From Conexibacter stalactiti (GTDB lineage: Bacteria; Actinomycetota; Thermoleophilia; Solirubrobacterales; Solirubrobacteraceae), in NCBI RefSeq assembly GCF_035967765.1, contig NZ_JAYWIT010000001.1: a stretch of 64,000 nt of DNA. The stretch is one strand, 5' to 3'. How positions within the stretch are numbered: the stretch's first letter is position 1; each line of letters opens with the position of its first letter. This document shows, one piece after another, positions 40,346-49,435 of this stretch. The position numbers and the translations under genes were made by a program. A model generated the notes under the pieces. That model was not told the DNA's origin and searched no databases. It worked only from the letters and a program-made list of their open reading frames with translations.

Positions 40346-43300
40346 GTGGCCTCGCAGTCCCCGCCCGACGCGCCGCTCGCCGAGCTGCGTGCGCGCCTCT
40401 CCGACCTCACGCTTCGCGACGAGCACCGCATCCGGCGGCGCTTCGATCGCCTGCGCGGAATCCACGGCGACGAGGCGCGCGGCGACGAGCTGCTGAAGAT
40501 CGCCGCTGACGTCGAGGAGTCGGAGGCGCGGATCGAGCGGCGCCGCGCCGCCGTGCCACAGGTCTCCTACCCGCCGCAGCTGCCGGTCAGCGCGCGCAAG
40601 GAGGAGCTGCTGGAGGCGATCCGCGACAACCAGGTCGTCGTCGTCGCGGGCGAGACCGGCTCCGGCAAGACGACGCAGCTGCCGAAGATCTGCCTCGAGC
40701 TGGGCCGCGGCGTGCGCGGCGCGATCGCGCACACGCAGCCGCGCCGGCTGGCCGCGCGCACGGTCGCGGAGCGGATCGCGGAGGAGCTGAACGTGCCGCT
40801 CGGCGACGCCGTCGGCTACGCCGTCCGCTTCAACGACCGCACGAGCGAGAACACGCTCGTGCGGCTCGTCACCGACGGCCTGCTGCTGGCGCAGATCCAG
40901 CGCGATCCGCTGCTGCGCCGCTACGACACGATCATCGTCGACGAGGCGCACGAGCGCAGCCTCAACATCGACTTCCTGCTCGGCTGCATCACGCGGATCC
41001 TGCCGAAGCGGCCGGAGCTGAAGCTGATCGTCACCTCGGCGACGATCGACCCGCAGCGCTTCTCCAACCACTTCGGCGGCGCGCCGATCGTCGAGGTCTC
41101 CGGCCGCACCTATCCGGTCGAGGTGCGCTACCGCCCGTTGGCGCTGCCGAGCGCGGCCGACGACACCGACGAGGCCGGCGACAGATCGTCGGCGCCCGAC
41201 GAGCGCGACCAGGTCGACGCGATCGGCGACGCCGTCCAGGAGCTGCGACGCGAGAGCAAGGGCGACGTGCTCGTCTTCCTCTCCGGCGAGCGCGAGATCC
41301 GCGACACCGCCGACGCGCTCAGCGGCCGCTTCGGCGACAGACTCGACGTGCTGCCGCTGTACGCGCGGCTGGCGACCGCCGAGCAGCAACGCGTCTTCAG
41401 AGCGCACTCCAAGCAGCGCGTCGTGCTCGCGACCAACGTCGCCGAGACCTCGCTGACGGTGCCGGGGATCAGATACGTCGTCGATCCCGGCAGCGCGCGC
41501 ATCTCGCGCTACAGCTCACGGCTGAAGGTCCAGCGGCTGCCGATCGAGCCGGTCTCGCAGGCCTCGGCCGACCAGCGCAAGGGCCGCTGCGGCCGCCAGT
41601 CCGACGGCATCTGCATCCGCCTCTACTCCGAGGACGAGTTCGACGCGCGGCCGCGCTTCACCGACCCGGAGATCCTGCGCACCAACCTCGCGAGCGTGAT
41701 CCTGCAGATGGCCGCGCTCGGGCTCGGCAGCATCGAGGAGTTCCCGTTCCTGGAGCCGCCCGACAGACGCCAGGTGCGCGACGGCGTGCTGCTGCTGCAG
41801 GAGCTGGGGGCGCTGGAGGAGGGCGAGCTGACGCCGCTCGGGCGCAAACTCGCGCAGCTGCCGGTCGACCCGCGCCTCGGCCGCATGGTGCTGGAGGCCG
41901 ACAGGCTCGGCTGCGCCAGCGAGGCGATCGTGATCGCCGCCGCGCTGTCGATCCAGGACCCGCGCGAGCGCCCCAGCGAGCTGCAGGCACAGGCCGACCA
42001 GCAGCACGCCCGCTTCAGAGACGACCACTCCGACTTCAGCGCCTTCCTCAACCTCTGGACCTATCTGAGGGAGCAGCAGAGAGAGCTGTCGAACTCGCAG
42101 TTCCGCAAGCGGCTGAAGAGAGAGTTCCTGCACTACCTGCGTGTGCGCGAGTGGCAGGACCTCGCCAGCCAGCTGCGCGAGGCCTCCAGAGGCGTCGGCG
42201 TGACGCTCAACCAGCAGCCGGCCGAGACAACCGAAATTCACAGAGCGCTCTTGGCCGGTTTGCTCTCGCACGTCGGCGTGAAGGAGGGGAGCGCGAGAAG
42301 ACGCGGCGAGTACCTCGGTGCGCGCGGCGCCAGATTCATGATCTTCCCCGGCTCCGGCCAAGCGCGCAGACAGCCCAACTGGGTGATGGCGGCCGAGCTG
42401 GTCGAGACCTCGCGGTTGTGGGGGCGCGTCGTCGCGAGAATCGAGCCGGAGTGGGTCGAGTCGCTTGCCGAGCACCTCGTCAGACGGACGCACTCCGAGC
42501 CGCGCTGGGAGAAGAAGCGCTCTGAGGTCGTCGCGACCGAGCGCGTCACGCTCTACGGCCTGCCGATCGTCGCCGGGCGGACGGTCTCCTACGCGAAGTT
42601 CGATCCCGCGCTCGCGCGCGAGCTGTTCATCCGCCGCGCGCTGGTCGAGGAGGACTGGCAGACGCGCCACCACTTCTTCCACGACAACCGCCAGCTGATC
42701 GACGAGCTGGAGGAGCTGGAGCACAGAGCACGCCGCCGCGACATCCTCGCCGGCGACGAGGTCCTGTTCGCCTTCTACGACAACCGCATCCCGGCCGAGG
42801 TCGTCTCCGGCGCGCACTTCGACAGATGGTGGAAGAAGACCCGCCAGCGCGATCCGAGACTGCTGACCTTCACGCGAGAGCTGCTGATCGACAGCGAGGC
42901 GGCGGCGGGCGCCCTCGACGAGCGGGCGCGGCCCGAGCGCTGGACGCAGGGCTCGCTCGCGCTCCCGTTGACCTACCACTTCGAGCCCGGCGCCGACCAC
43001 GACGGCGTCACCGCGCACGTGCCGCTCGCCGCGCTCTCCGGCCTCCGCGAGCAGGGCTTCGAGTGGCTCGTGCCGGCCTTCCGGCTGGAGCTGATCACGA
43101 CGCTGATCCGCTCGCTGCCGAAGGAGCTGCGGCGGCCGCTCGTGCCGGTCCCCGACGTGGCCGCGCAGGTGCTCAGATCGGTCACGCCCGAGGATGTCGC
43201 GAGAGCGCCGCTGCTCGACACGATCGCGGCGCTGATCGGGCGGCTGCGCGGCGTGCGGGTCGCGGCGGCCGACTTCGACCGCGCACGGCTGCCGGCGTGG

Positions 43301-44308
43301 CTGAGAATGCGCTTCCGGATCGAGGATGAGAAGGGCGGCCTGGTCGCCGAGGGCGACGACCTCGAGGCGCTGCGCGCGCGTGTGCGGCCGCGGCTGCAGG
43401 CGCAGCTGACGAGAACGGCCGGCTCGTCGCTGGAGAGAAGGGGCCTGACGAGCTGGACACTCGGGACGCTGCCGAGAGCGGTCGAGCTGCCCGGCAGCGG
43501 CGGGATGGCGAAGGCCTATCCGGCGCTCGTCGACGAAGGGCCGAGAAGCGTCGGCGTCAGGGTCTTCGACACGGTCGGCGAGCAGTGGGTCGCGATGCGC
43601 GCCGGCACCCGCCGGCTGCTGCTGCTGTCGATCCCGACGGCGACGCTGAAGCACGTCCAGCAGCGCCTGCCGGCATCGGCGGCGCTGACGCTCGCGGCCG
43701 CGCCCGGCGGCGCCGCGGCGGTGCTCGACGACGCGCTGAGCGCGGCCAGCGACGCGCTCGTCGCCGAGGCCGGCGGGCCGGCGTGGGACGCGGCCGCCTT
43801 CGCGCGGCTGCGCGACCACGTCGCCGGCAACCTCGTCGACCGCACGCTCGCGCTGATCGAGCAGGTCGCGCGGATCCTCGACCTCCAGCGCCAGGTGATG
43901 GACCGCATCGTCGCGCTGTCGGCGCCACAGTTCGAGGCGGTTCGGCTCGACGTCGCGCGTCAGCTCGGCCGCCTCGTCTACTCCGGCTTCGTCGCCGCCA
44001 CCGGCGTGCAGCGGCTGCCCGACGTCGAGCGCTACCTGCGCGGCGCCGTCTACCGCCTGGAGCGTGTGCCCGACCACCGCGCCGCCGACGCCGACCGCAT
44101 GAAGGCCGTCCACGAGCTGGAGGAGGCCGTCCGCCAGCGGCGCGAGTCATGGCCGCCCGGCCGCCCCTTCCCGCCGGCGCTGTTCGAGGTCCAGTGGCAG
44201 CTGGAGGAGCTGCGCATGAGCCATTTCGCGCAGGCGGTCGGGGTGCACGGCCAGATCTCCTCCAAGCGGATCCGCAGAACGCTCGCGGAGGCGTGGGCGG
44301 CCGGCTGA
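40346..44308 (+). CDS. hrpA: ATP-dependent RNA helicase HrpA (DEAH box)
   Basis: A 1320-residue DEAH helicase, close to the 1300 residues of E. coli HrpA. Walker A is GETGSGKTTQLP (from about residue 102), DEAH is at about 199 (IIVDEAHERSLN), SATIDP follows, and QRKGRCGRQSDGICIRLYSE is motif VI. The helicase core is followed by the OB-fold region and the long HrpA-specific C-terminus. Starts with GTG at 40346; TATCCT (40334-40339) stands seven bases before it, so the message may be leaderless. Arginine AGA is absent from the first 270 codons, dense between about 41180 and 43560 and again nearly absent to the end. Acts in mRNA or ribosome rescue processes in other bacteria. Confidence 0.93.
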   Translation: MASQSPPDAPLAELRARLSDLTLRDEHRIRRRFDRLRGIHGDEARGDELLKIAADVEESEARIERRRAAVPQVSYPPQLPVSARKEELLEAIRDNQVVVVAGETGSGKTTQLPKICLELGRGVRGAIAHTQPRRLAARTVAERIAEELNVPLGDAVGYAVRFNDRTSENTLVRLVTDGLLLAQIQRDPLLRRYDTIIVDEAHERSLNIDFLLGCITRILPKRPELKLIVTSATIDPQRFSNHFGGAPIVEVSGRTYPVEVRYRPLALPSAADDTDEAGDRSSAPDERDQVDAIGDAVQELRRESKGDVLVFLSGEREIRDTADALSGRFGDRLDVLPLYARLATAEQQRVFRAHSKQRVVLATNVAETSLTVPGIRYVVDPGSARISRYSSRLKVQRLPIEPVSQASADQRKGRCGRQSDGICIRLYSEDEFDARPRFTDPEILRTNLASVILQMAALGLGSIEEFPFLEPPDRRQVRDGVLLLQELGALEEGELTPLGRKLAQLPVDPRLGRMVLEADRLGCASEAIVIAAALSIQDPRERPSELQAQADQQHARFRDDHSDFSAFLNLWTYLREQQRELSNSQFRKRLKREFLHYLRVREWQDLASQLREASRGVGVTLNQQPAETTEIHRALLAGLLSHVGVKEGSARRRGEYLGARGARFMIFPGSGQARRQPNWVMAAELVETSRLWGRVVARIEPEWVESLAEHLVRRTHSEPRWEKKRSEVVATERVTLYGLPIVAGRTVSYAKFDPALARELFIRRALVEEDWQTRHHFFHDNRQLIDELEELEHRARRRDILAGDEVLFAFYDNRIPAEVVSGAHFDRWWKKTRQRDPRLLTFTRELLIDSEAAAGALDERARPERWTQGSLALPLTYHFEPGADHDGVTAHVPLAALSGLREQGFEWLVPAFRLELITTLIRSLPKELRRPLVPVPDVAAQVLRSVTPEDVARAPLLDTIAALIGRLRGVRVAAADFDRARLPAWLRMRFRIEDEKGGLVAEGDDLEALRARVRPRLQAQLTRTAGSSLERRGLTSWTLGTLPRAVELPGSGGMAKAYPALVDEGPRSVGVRVFDTVGEQWVAMRAGTRRLLLLSIPTATLKHVQQRLPASAALTLAAAPGGAAAVLDDALSAASDALVAEAGGPAWDAAAFARLRDHVAGNLVDRTLALIEQVARILDLQRQVMDRIVALSAPQFEAVRLDVARQLGRLVYSGFVAATGVQRLPDVERYLRGAVYRLERVPDHRAADADRMKAVHELEEAVRQRRESWPPGRPFPPALFEVQWQLEELRMSHFAQAVGVHGQISSKRIRRTLAEAWAAG

Positions 44309-44318
44309 CCGGCCGCCC
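44295..44318. terminator. hairpin containing the hrpA stop codon
   Basis: GGGCGGCCGG and CCGGCCGCCC form a perfect ten-base-pair stem with loop CTGA, which includes the hrpA stop codon. It sits between convergent hrpA and the metalloprotease gene and could stop transcription from both sides. Confidence 0.5.
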
Positions 44319-44325
44319 ACCGCGC

Positions 44326-46254
44326 TCACGCCAGCGGCTGCCCGTTCCCGTCGACCCGCTGGAAGGTCAGCGACAGCGACCACGTGTAGCCGATCGTCGC
44401 GTCGGGGTTGTTGACGACGAAGCCCGGTCTGCCGCTGCCCGTGAAGGTGAGCGTGACCGGGTCGGTGCGCAGGAAGGTCGCCCGCGCCTCTCTGCGCACG
44501 TTCTCGCCGTTCATGAAGCCGCCCCAGACGTAGACGTTGCACGCGTCGTCGCTGGCGTCGACGTAGCCGACGGCCGGGTCCGGGAGCGCCCAGCGCAGCT
44601 CCCACTCGGGGTCGTTCCAGCCGCCGCTGACGGCGAAGGAGACCGGCCACAGGCCGTCGCCGCCGACCTTGCGGTCGGGCAGGTCGAGCACGCAGCGCAC
44701 GCGCCCGCTGTCCTCCGATCTGCAGCCCTCGACGTGGTGGCCGTGCCAGGTCGCCGGCGCGCGTCCCTCGATCTCGCCCTCGACGCTGCCGCGGACCGGC
44801 GCCAGCACGCTTCTGCCGTCGAACGGGAGCGGGCCGCCGACGCCGTCGAACTGGATCGAGCCGGCCTGCGTGCCGCAGAGCGTGTCGCTCGCGCTCGCCG
44901 TCGTCGAGGTGGCGATTCTGACCGCCAGCACTCTGTAGCGCAGCGCGCACGAGTCCTCGACGTCGAAGCGGGTCGCGGCGGTGACGCGGCGCTTGTTGTC
45001 GAGCGTCGAGTTGGCGTATTCGAGCACGATCTCGCGCACGTCCTCGGCCGGGTCCTCGCGGCAGAACTCGACGGTCGCGCGGCCGTCCCAGTTCTCCGCT
45101 CTCCACGTGCCGTCGCCGCGCCGCACGAGCGCGCGCACGTGGAAGTTCGGCGTCGCCGCCGCCGGGTTGACGAAGGTGACGCGTCTGACAGCGGCGTCGG
45201 GGATCGTGATGCGGCGGTACTCGCGCGAGAGGATCCGCAACGATCTGACCGGGACCGGCGCGCTCGCGCGTCTGGCGCCGGCGAGCTTCAGCGCGGTGGT
45301 TCTCGCTCTCGGCGCATGGTCGATCCGGTCCCAGGCGCGGAAGGAGGGGCCGAGGCCTCTCGGCAGCGGGTCGCTGTTCCAGGCGTAGAGGCCGAACTCC
45401 GGGAAGCGCGCGCGCAGCCCGCCCGGAATCGCCTTGTCGATGTGGACGCTGTCGCCCCAGCGCGCCTTCGCCTGCTCGATTCTGCGGATCACGCCGGTGC
45501 CGAACTTCTCCGTCAGGTAGCGCGGGAAGACCCACGTCGCGTAGCCCCAGAAGTGCACGGGCAGCTCGGGTTGCTCGAGCGCGCCTCTGTGGTCGTGCTC
45601 GACGTCGTCGCGCGGGTAGATCCAGTCGCCGGCCCACGTCGCCGACGCCTCCGACCACTCGGAGTAGTTGATGCAGCGCTCCTTCGTTCTGAAGGCGGCC
45701 TGGAAGGCGTGGAAGATCTCGTGCGCGAGCACGGCCGGGCGCACCCCGGGCCGCACGACGGCGAAGACCGGCTCGCCGGGCGCGCAGTTGCGCTCGGGGT
45801 CATACGGATGCACGAAGGCGGCCGCGCGCGCCGGCACTCTCATCGGCCCGACTCTGTCGGCCTCGGTGACGTAGACGTCGAGCGCTCCGTCCGGTCCGTG
45901 GAAGCAGCGCTCGCGCGCGTCCGACGGCGGTCTGCGGCCGAGCAGTCTGAGGAATCTCGGGTAGATCTTCGTGCCGACCTCGGGCGCGAGCGCTCTCGCG
46001 GTCCGCGCGCCGGCCGCATCGCCTCTGGCGTGCAGCAACCGCACAGCGCCGGCTCTGACGACGGCGAATCTGGCGAAGTCGCCGGTGAGACAGGCGGCGG
46101 CGGCGCGCGCGCCTGGCGGCGCGACGGCGGCGGGGACAGGAGCGGCGGCGGCGGTCGAGGAGACGCCAGCGCCGGCACCGGCCGCGAGCGCGGCGGTCAG
46201 GGCGAGTGCGCGGCGCGCCGGCAGCCGGCGCGCGCGGAAGCGGTTGCGGTCCAT
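44326..46254 (-). CDS. secreted metalloprotease-like protein (HExxH)
   Basis: A 642-residue secreted protein. The N-terminus is basic then hydrophobic (RRALALTAALAAGAGAG), with twin Arg just before, so Sec or Tat export is likely. The zinc motif is HEIFH at 178-182 and the downstream SEWSEASATWAGDW supplies a candidate third ligand, Glu202, as in gluzincins. The C-terminal 400 residues are beta-rich with several Cys and no known repeat. I choose the ATG at 46254, just before the signal region, over an upstream start at 46374 that overlaps the divergent oxidoreductase gene. Many AGA codons. The exact peptidase family is not identified. Confidence 0.75.
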   Translation of the reverse strand: MDRNRFRARRLPARRALALTAALAAGAGAGVSSTAAAAPVPAAVAPPGARAAAACLTGDFARFAVVRAGAVRLLHARGDAAGARTARALAPEVGTKIYPRFLRLLGRRPPSDARERCFHGPDGALDVYVTEADRVGPMRVPARAAAFVHPYDPERNCAPGEPVFAVVRPGVRPAVLAHEIFHAFQAAFRTKERCINYSEWSEASATWAGDWIYPRDDVEHDHRGALEQPELPVHFWGYATWVFPRYLTEKFGTGVIRRIEQAKARWGDSVHIDKAIPGGLRARFPEFGLYAWNSDPLPRGLGPSFRAWDRIDHAPRARTTALKLAGARRASAPVPVRSLRILSREYRRITIPDAAVRRVTFVNPAAATPNFHVRALVRRGDGTWRAENWDGRATVEFCREDPAEDVREIVLEYANSTLDNKRRVTAATRFDVEDSCALRYRVLAVRIATSTTASASDTLCGTQAGSIQFDGVGGPLPFDGRSVLAPVRGSVEGEIEGRAPATWHGHHVEGCRSEDSGRVRCVLDLPDRKVGGDGLWPVSFAVSGGWNDPEWELRWALPDPAVGYVDASDDACNVYVWGGFMNGENVRREARATFLRTDPVTLTFTGSGRPGFVVNNPDATIGYTWSLSLTFQRVDGNGQPLA

Positions 46255-46360
46255 GAGCCCACTGTCGGGGGCGCGGGGCGCGGATGCATCAGGGACACCC
46301 CCGAGAGATCCCGCGACCGGGTACAACGGAGGCTGACGACACAGACGAGGAGGAACGGAC

Positions 46361-46765
46361 ATGTTGTTTGGCAAGGAGCACGTCGAGCGCTACGAGCAGA
46401 CCGATGGCGCCGAGGGCCACGAGTGGCAGGGCACGACGGCGCTGATCCTGACGACGAGAGGGCGCAGATCGGGCGAGTCGCGCAGAACGCCGCTGATCTA
46501 CCAGCGCAACGGCGACGACGTGCTGATCGTCGCCTCCAGAGGTGGCGATCCCAAGCCGCCGGCCTGGTACCTCAACCTCGAGGCCGATCCGCTCGTCGGC
46601 GTGCAGATCGAGGGCGACAGATTCAACGCCCGCGCGCGCGACGCGACCGACGCCGAGAGAGCCGAGCTGTGGCCGGTCATGACGGCCGCGTGGCCCGACT
46701 ACGACGAGTACCAGAAGAAGACCGACCGGCCGATCCCGATCGTCGTGCTGGAGCGCGAGGGCTGA
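46361..46765 (+). CDS. nitroreductase/deazaflavin-dependent oxidoreductase (DDN family)
   Basis: A 134-residue protein of the Ddn family of small F420 (deazaflavin)-binding enzymes. Motifs are LILTTRGRRSGESRRTPLIY and VLIVASRGGDPKPPAWYLNL, which form the split beta barrel and the cofactor-binding loop. In mycobacteria the homologue reduces quinones and nitroimidazoles with F420H2; the presence of F420 in this organism is implied but not shown. The ATG follows AGGAGGAA. Divergent from the metalloprotease, with 106 bases between. Confidence 0.9.
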   Translation: MLFGKEHVERYEQTDGAEGHEWQGTTALILTTRGRRSGESRRTPLIYQRNGDDVLIVASRGGDPKPPAWYLNLEADPLVGVQIEGDRFNARARDATDAERAELWPVMTAAWPDYDEYQKKTDRPIPIVVLEREG

Positions 46766-46778
46766 GGAGAGCAGCGCC

Positions 46779-46807
46779 CCGCCGGCCCGCGCGCGGCGGG
46801 CCGGCGG
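46779..46807. terminator. strong bidirectional hairpin between convergent genes
   Basis: CCGCCGGCCCGC (46779-46790) and GCGGGCCGGCGG (46796-46807) form a perfect twelve-base-pair stem with a five-base loop, between the DDN-like gene and the convergent secreted hydrolase. No T-run follows on either strand. Confidence 0.6.
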
Positions 46808-46820
46808 TGCGAACGCGCTG

Positions 46821-49235
46821 CTACTTCACCTTCACGAGCCGGACCGGCAGCTGCTTCAGGTTGCCGGAGCGGTCGATCGTCGAGACGCGGACGCGGTAGG
46901 CGCCCTTCGGCAGCTTCGCCTTCGGGACGGCGACGCTCCAGGCGCCGGTGCCCTTCGCCGAGATCGCGATGCCCTCGGCGAGCGGGAGCGGCTTGCTGAG
47001 CTTGCCGCGCGCCGTCACGAAGCGGGCCTTTCTGGCGCTGGCCAGTCTGAACACCTGCACGAGCGTGCGCTCGACGCCGCCCGCGGCGGCGCCCTTGGCC
47101 TCCGCGCAGCCGCTGTCGGAGGCGCTGCCCGCGATCACGAGCTGCTTGCGCGAGGTCGCGACCTTCTTGACGCTCACGAGCGGCTTGCTGGTGTCGAGGC
47201 AGACCTCCTTCGCCGTCGCCGACACCGCCACCTTCGGCGGGTCGACGATCGGGCCGGGCGGCGTCGACGGCGGGCCGTCGGGCGCGGGGACGACCTCTTC
47301 GACGTCGCTGCCGTAGTCCTCGCCGTCGGGCGAGACGGCGCGGCCGGTCGGCGCCTCCTGGAACATCACGTCGGCGAGCTGGATCGAGCCCGTCGGCGTG
47401 CGGCGGCCGAAGCCGAGCTCGACCGTCGTCACCTTCGTCAGGTCGACGCCGGCGAAGACCGTCAGCGGGATGCGGATGCCGTTCAGCACGACGTGCTGGA
47501 AGGCGGTCCCGATCGACGGCTCCAGCGCCGTGCTCCAGCGCGCCGCTCTCGTCGTCGCTCTGTTGCCGGCGGCGTCCTTCAGCGTGATCGTGAAGTCCTG
47601 CGTGACCTTGTCCGGCGTGTAGCCGTCGCCGCCGGGGTTGCGCGGATCGTTGCGGTTGACGCCGGCGCGCAGGTCGAGCACGCCGAATCTCGACACGTCG
47701 GTCGGCGCCGCGAAGCGCGCCAGCGACGCCTCGAGCGTCGCCGGGCCGTTCCAGGCGATCGTGAACTGGTTGCCCTTGGAGCGGTTGAGCGCGCCCTCGG
47801 GGCAGAGCGGGTAGCTGGTCGGGTACGTCGGGCCCTGGCGCCATGCGATGTCGTTCGGGTTGCAGACCTGGAAGGTCGTCAGCCCTCTCGCGTCGATCCA
47901 GCCGCCACCGGCGGTCGTCGTCGTCAGCGAACTGTCGAACGGCGTCGGCGGGGCGACGAGCGGATCGGGCTGCGGATCCGGGATCGACTTCGGTCTCAGC
48001 ACGTCGAGGCGCTTGCCCAGCGGAGCGACGTAGGAGGTCTTGACCGTCTCGCCGAGACCCTTGCCGCTCTCCTGCGGGGCAGCGGTCTCGGGCAGCGTGA
48101 CCTCGCCCGTCATGATCGGGTCGAACGCCTTCTCGTTGCCGACGTAGCGGCGCATGAAGGCGTTCATCAGCGCCGCGCCGACGCGGCGCTGGTCGGCCGG
48201 CGTCAGGCGCGCCGACGTGTCGACGCCACGCGAGCAGGCCGGGTCGTCGGTGCGCGAGAAGTCGTCCTGCGTCCAGACGGTGTTGAAGAAGTTGTGGTTG
48301 GTGCCCTGCACGTACCACTGCACCTTCGCGAACGTGTCCGTCGACTGGCCGGCGTTGTCGGTCGGGTACTTCGCGTTCTCGAAGAAGCGCGCGCCCTGGA
48401 GCGTCGAGACGTCGCCGTCGCAGGCCGGCAGCAGCACGCCGTAGTTGGTCCCGTACGGCATCTTGTACGCGCTGTAGTTGACCGGCGCGAGCGCGAGCAC
48501 GCCCGCCAGCGAGAAGCGCTGGAAGCCGCTTCTCGGCTGTCTGATGTTGCGCGTGTAGCCGATGAAGTCGGTGACGGCGTCGCCGCCGCGCGAGTGGCCC
48601 ATCAGGCCGATGCCCTCGGCGAAGTTCAGTCTGCCGACGAGCTTGGTGCCGACGGTGTGGTCGGGCTCGCCCGGGACGTACGGACCGGCGCCGTTGTTCC
48701 AGCGCCACAGCAGCTCGAGGTTCGCCTGGATGATCTGCGAGCGCGCGCCGGCGCCGCCGTCTCTCCAGTTGTTGTCGAAGTTGGTCGTGTTGGCCTCGAC
48801 CGAGAGGACGGTGTAGCCGTGGCTGGCGAGGTTGCGCGCCATGTAGTCGTAGCCGCCGTAGGAGCGCACGTCGGTCTGCGTCGGCGTCCCGTCGGGATCG
48901 GTCACGTCGTCGCAGATCAGTCTGCCCGGCGTCGGCGTGCCGATGCAGGCCGCATGGCGGCCGTGCACGAAGACGACGATCTTCGCGAAGTCGACGTCGT
49001 CGGCGTACGTGATCGAGCCGCGCATCGGCACCTGCGTCGTGCTGATGCCGTCGGCCAGCGTCAGCAGCAGGTTGCCGGCCTCGTAGTCGATCTTCTTCGT
49101 CGGGTGGGGACCGGCCGCCAGCGGGTCGGCCGCGGTGCCGCCGGCGGAGGCCGCGGAGGCGGACAGCGCCAGCGCCGCGAGCGCGCCGGTCGCGGCCGCG
49201 AGCCAGCGCGACGGCGTGAGGGAGATCCTGCGCAA
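46821..49235 (-). CDS. large secreted alpha/beta hydrolase-like protein
   Basis: An 804-residue secreted protein. A signal peptide is at 1-30 (WLAAATGALAALALSASAAS). The N-terminal catalytic part shows an oxyanion strand FVHGRHAACIG near 89-99, GYTVLSVEANTTNFDNNW, and the nucleophile elbow GLMGHSRGGDA with Ser215, so it is a serine esterase/lipase-like enzyme; a His in QGTNHNFFNT is a candidate. Beyond about residue 400 come beta-rich domains with a Pro-rich linker and a C-terminal domain that ends RVSTIDRSGNLKQLPVRLVK, like bacterial Ig/FN-type units. The substrate is unknown; cell-wall or environmental polymer is possible. Confidence 0.8.
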   Translation of the reverse strand: MRRISLTPSRWLAAATGALAALALSASAASAGGTAADPLAAGPHPTKKIDYEAGNLLLTLADGISTTQVPMRGSITYADDVDFAKIVVFVHGRHAACIGTPTPGRLICDDVTDPDGTPTQTDVRSYGGYDYMARNLASHGYTVLSVEANTTNFDNNWRDGGAGARSQIIQANLELLWRWNNGAGPYVPGEPDHTVGTKLVGRLNFAEGIGLMGHSRGGDAVTDFIGYTRNIRQPRSGFQRFSLAGVLALAPVNYSAYKMPYGTNYGVLLPACDGDVSTLQGARFFENAKYPTDNAGQSTDTFAKVQWYVQGTNHNFFNTVWTQDDFSRTDDPACSRGVDTSARLTPADQRRVGAALMNAFMRRYVGNEKAFDPIMTGEVTLPETAAPQESGKGLGETVKTSYVAPLGKRLDVLRPKSIPDPQPDPLVAPPTPFDSSLTTTTAGGGWIDARGLTTFQVCNPNDIAWRQGPTYPTSYPLCPEGALNRSKGNQFTIAWNGPATLEASLARFAAPTDVSRFGVLDLRAGVNRNDPRNPGGDGYTPDKVTQDFTITLKDAAGNRATTRAARWSTALEPSIGTAFQHVVLNGIRIPLTVFAGVDLTKVTTVELGFGRRTPTGSIQLADVMFQEAPTGRAVSPDGEDYGSDVEEVVPAPDGPPSTPPGPIVDPPKVAVSATAKEVCLDTSKPLVSVKKVATSRKQLVIAGSASDSGCAEAKGAAAGGVERTLVQVFRLASARKARFVTARGKLSKPLPLAEGIAISAKGTGAWSVAVPKAKLPKGAYRVRVSTIDRSGNLKQLPVRLVKVK

Positions 49236-49282
49236 GGGTTGCCTTTCGGACGGAGGGACCGTGTGTTTAGCCCGCGTTCAGC

Positions 49283-49294
49283 TTTTGCGCAAAA
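49283..49294. promoter_or_regulatory. 12-bp perfect palindrome in divergent intergenic region
   Basis: TTTTGCGCAAAA is a perfect twelve-base palindrome 48 bases upstream of the secreted hydrolase start, in an AT-rich patch that contrasts with its setting. It may be an operator for that gene. Confidence 0.3.
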
Positions 49295-49334
49295 CCTCCA
49301 TCACAAGTTCGGACCGGCGGTCGGAAGCGGCCTC

Positions 49335-49350
49335 TGTGAGTCTGTGCACA
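49335..49350. promoter_or_regulatory. near-consensus CRP-type site upstream of glpD
   Basis: TGTGAGTCTGTGCACA matches TGTGA-N6-TCACA at nine of ten conserved positions. It lies about 86 bases before the glpD start. CRP control of glycerol genes is known in other bacteria; here it is inferred from the motif only. Confidence 0.35.
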
Positions 49351-49435
49351 CGGGCCATAGCGCTCGCCGCCGAGACGTGATCGCGGCATCCGGCATGGGT
49401 ACCTTGGACAGAGACCCCCTCCGAGACGAGCGACC

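Noticed and set aside
38690..41407. 905-residue minus-strand ORF containing the aminotransferase
   Set aside because: The upstream 445 codons read through the riboswitch and antisense to hrpA; the true start is at 40072.
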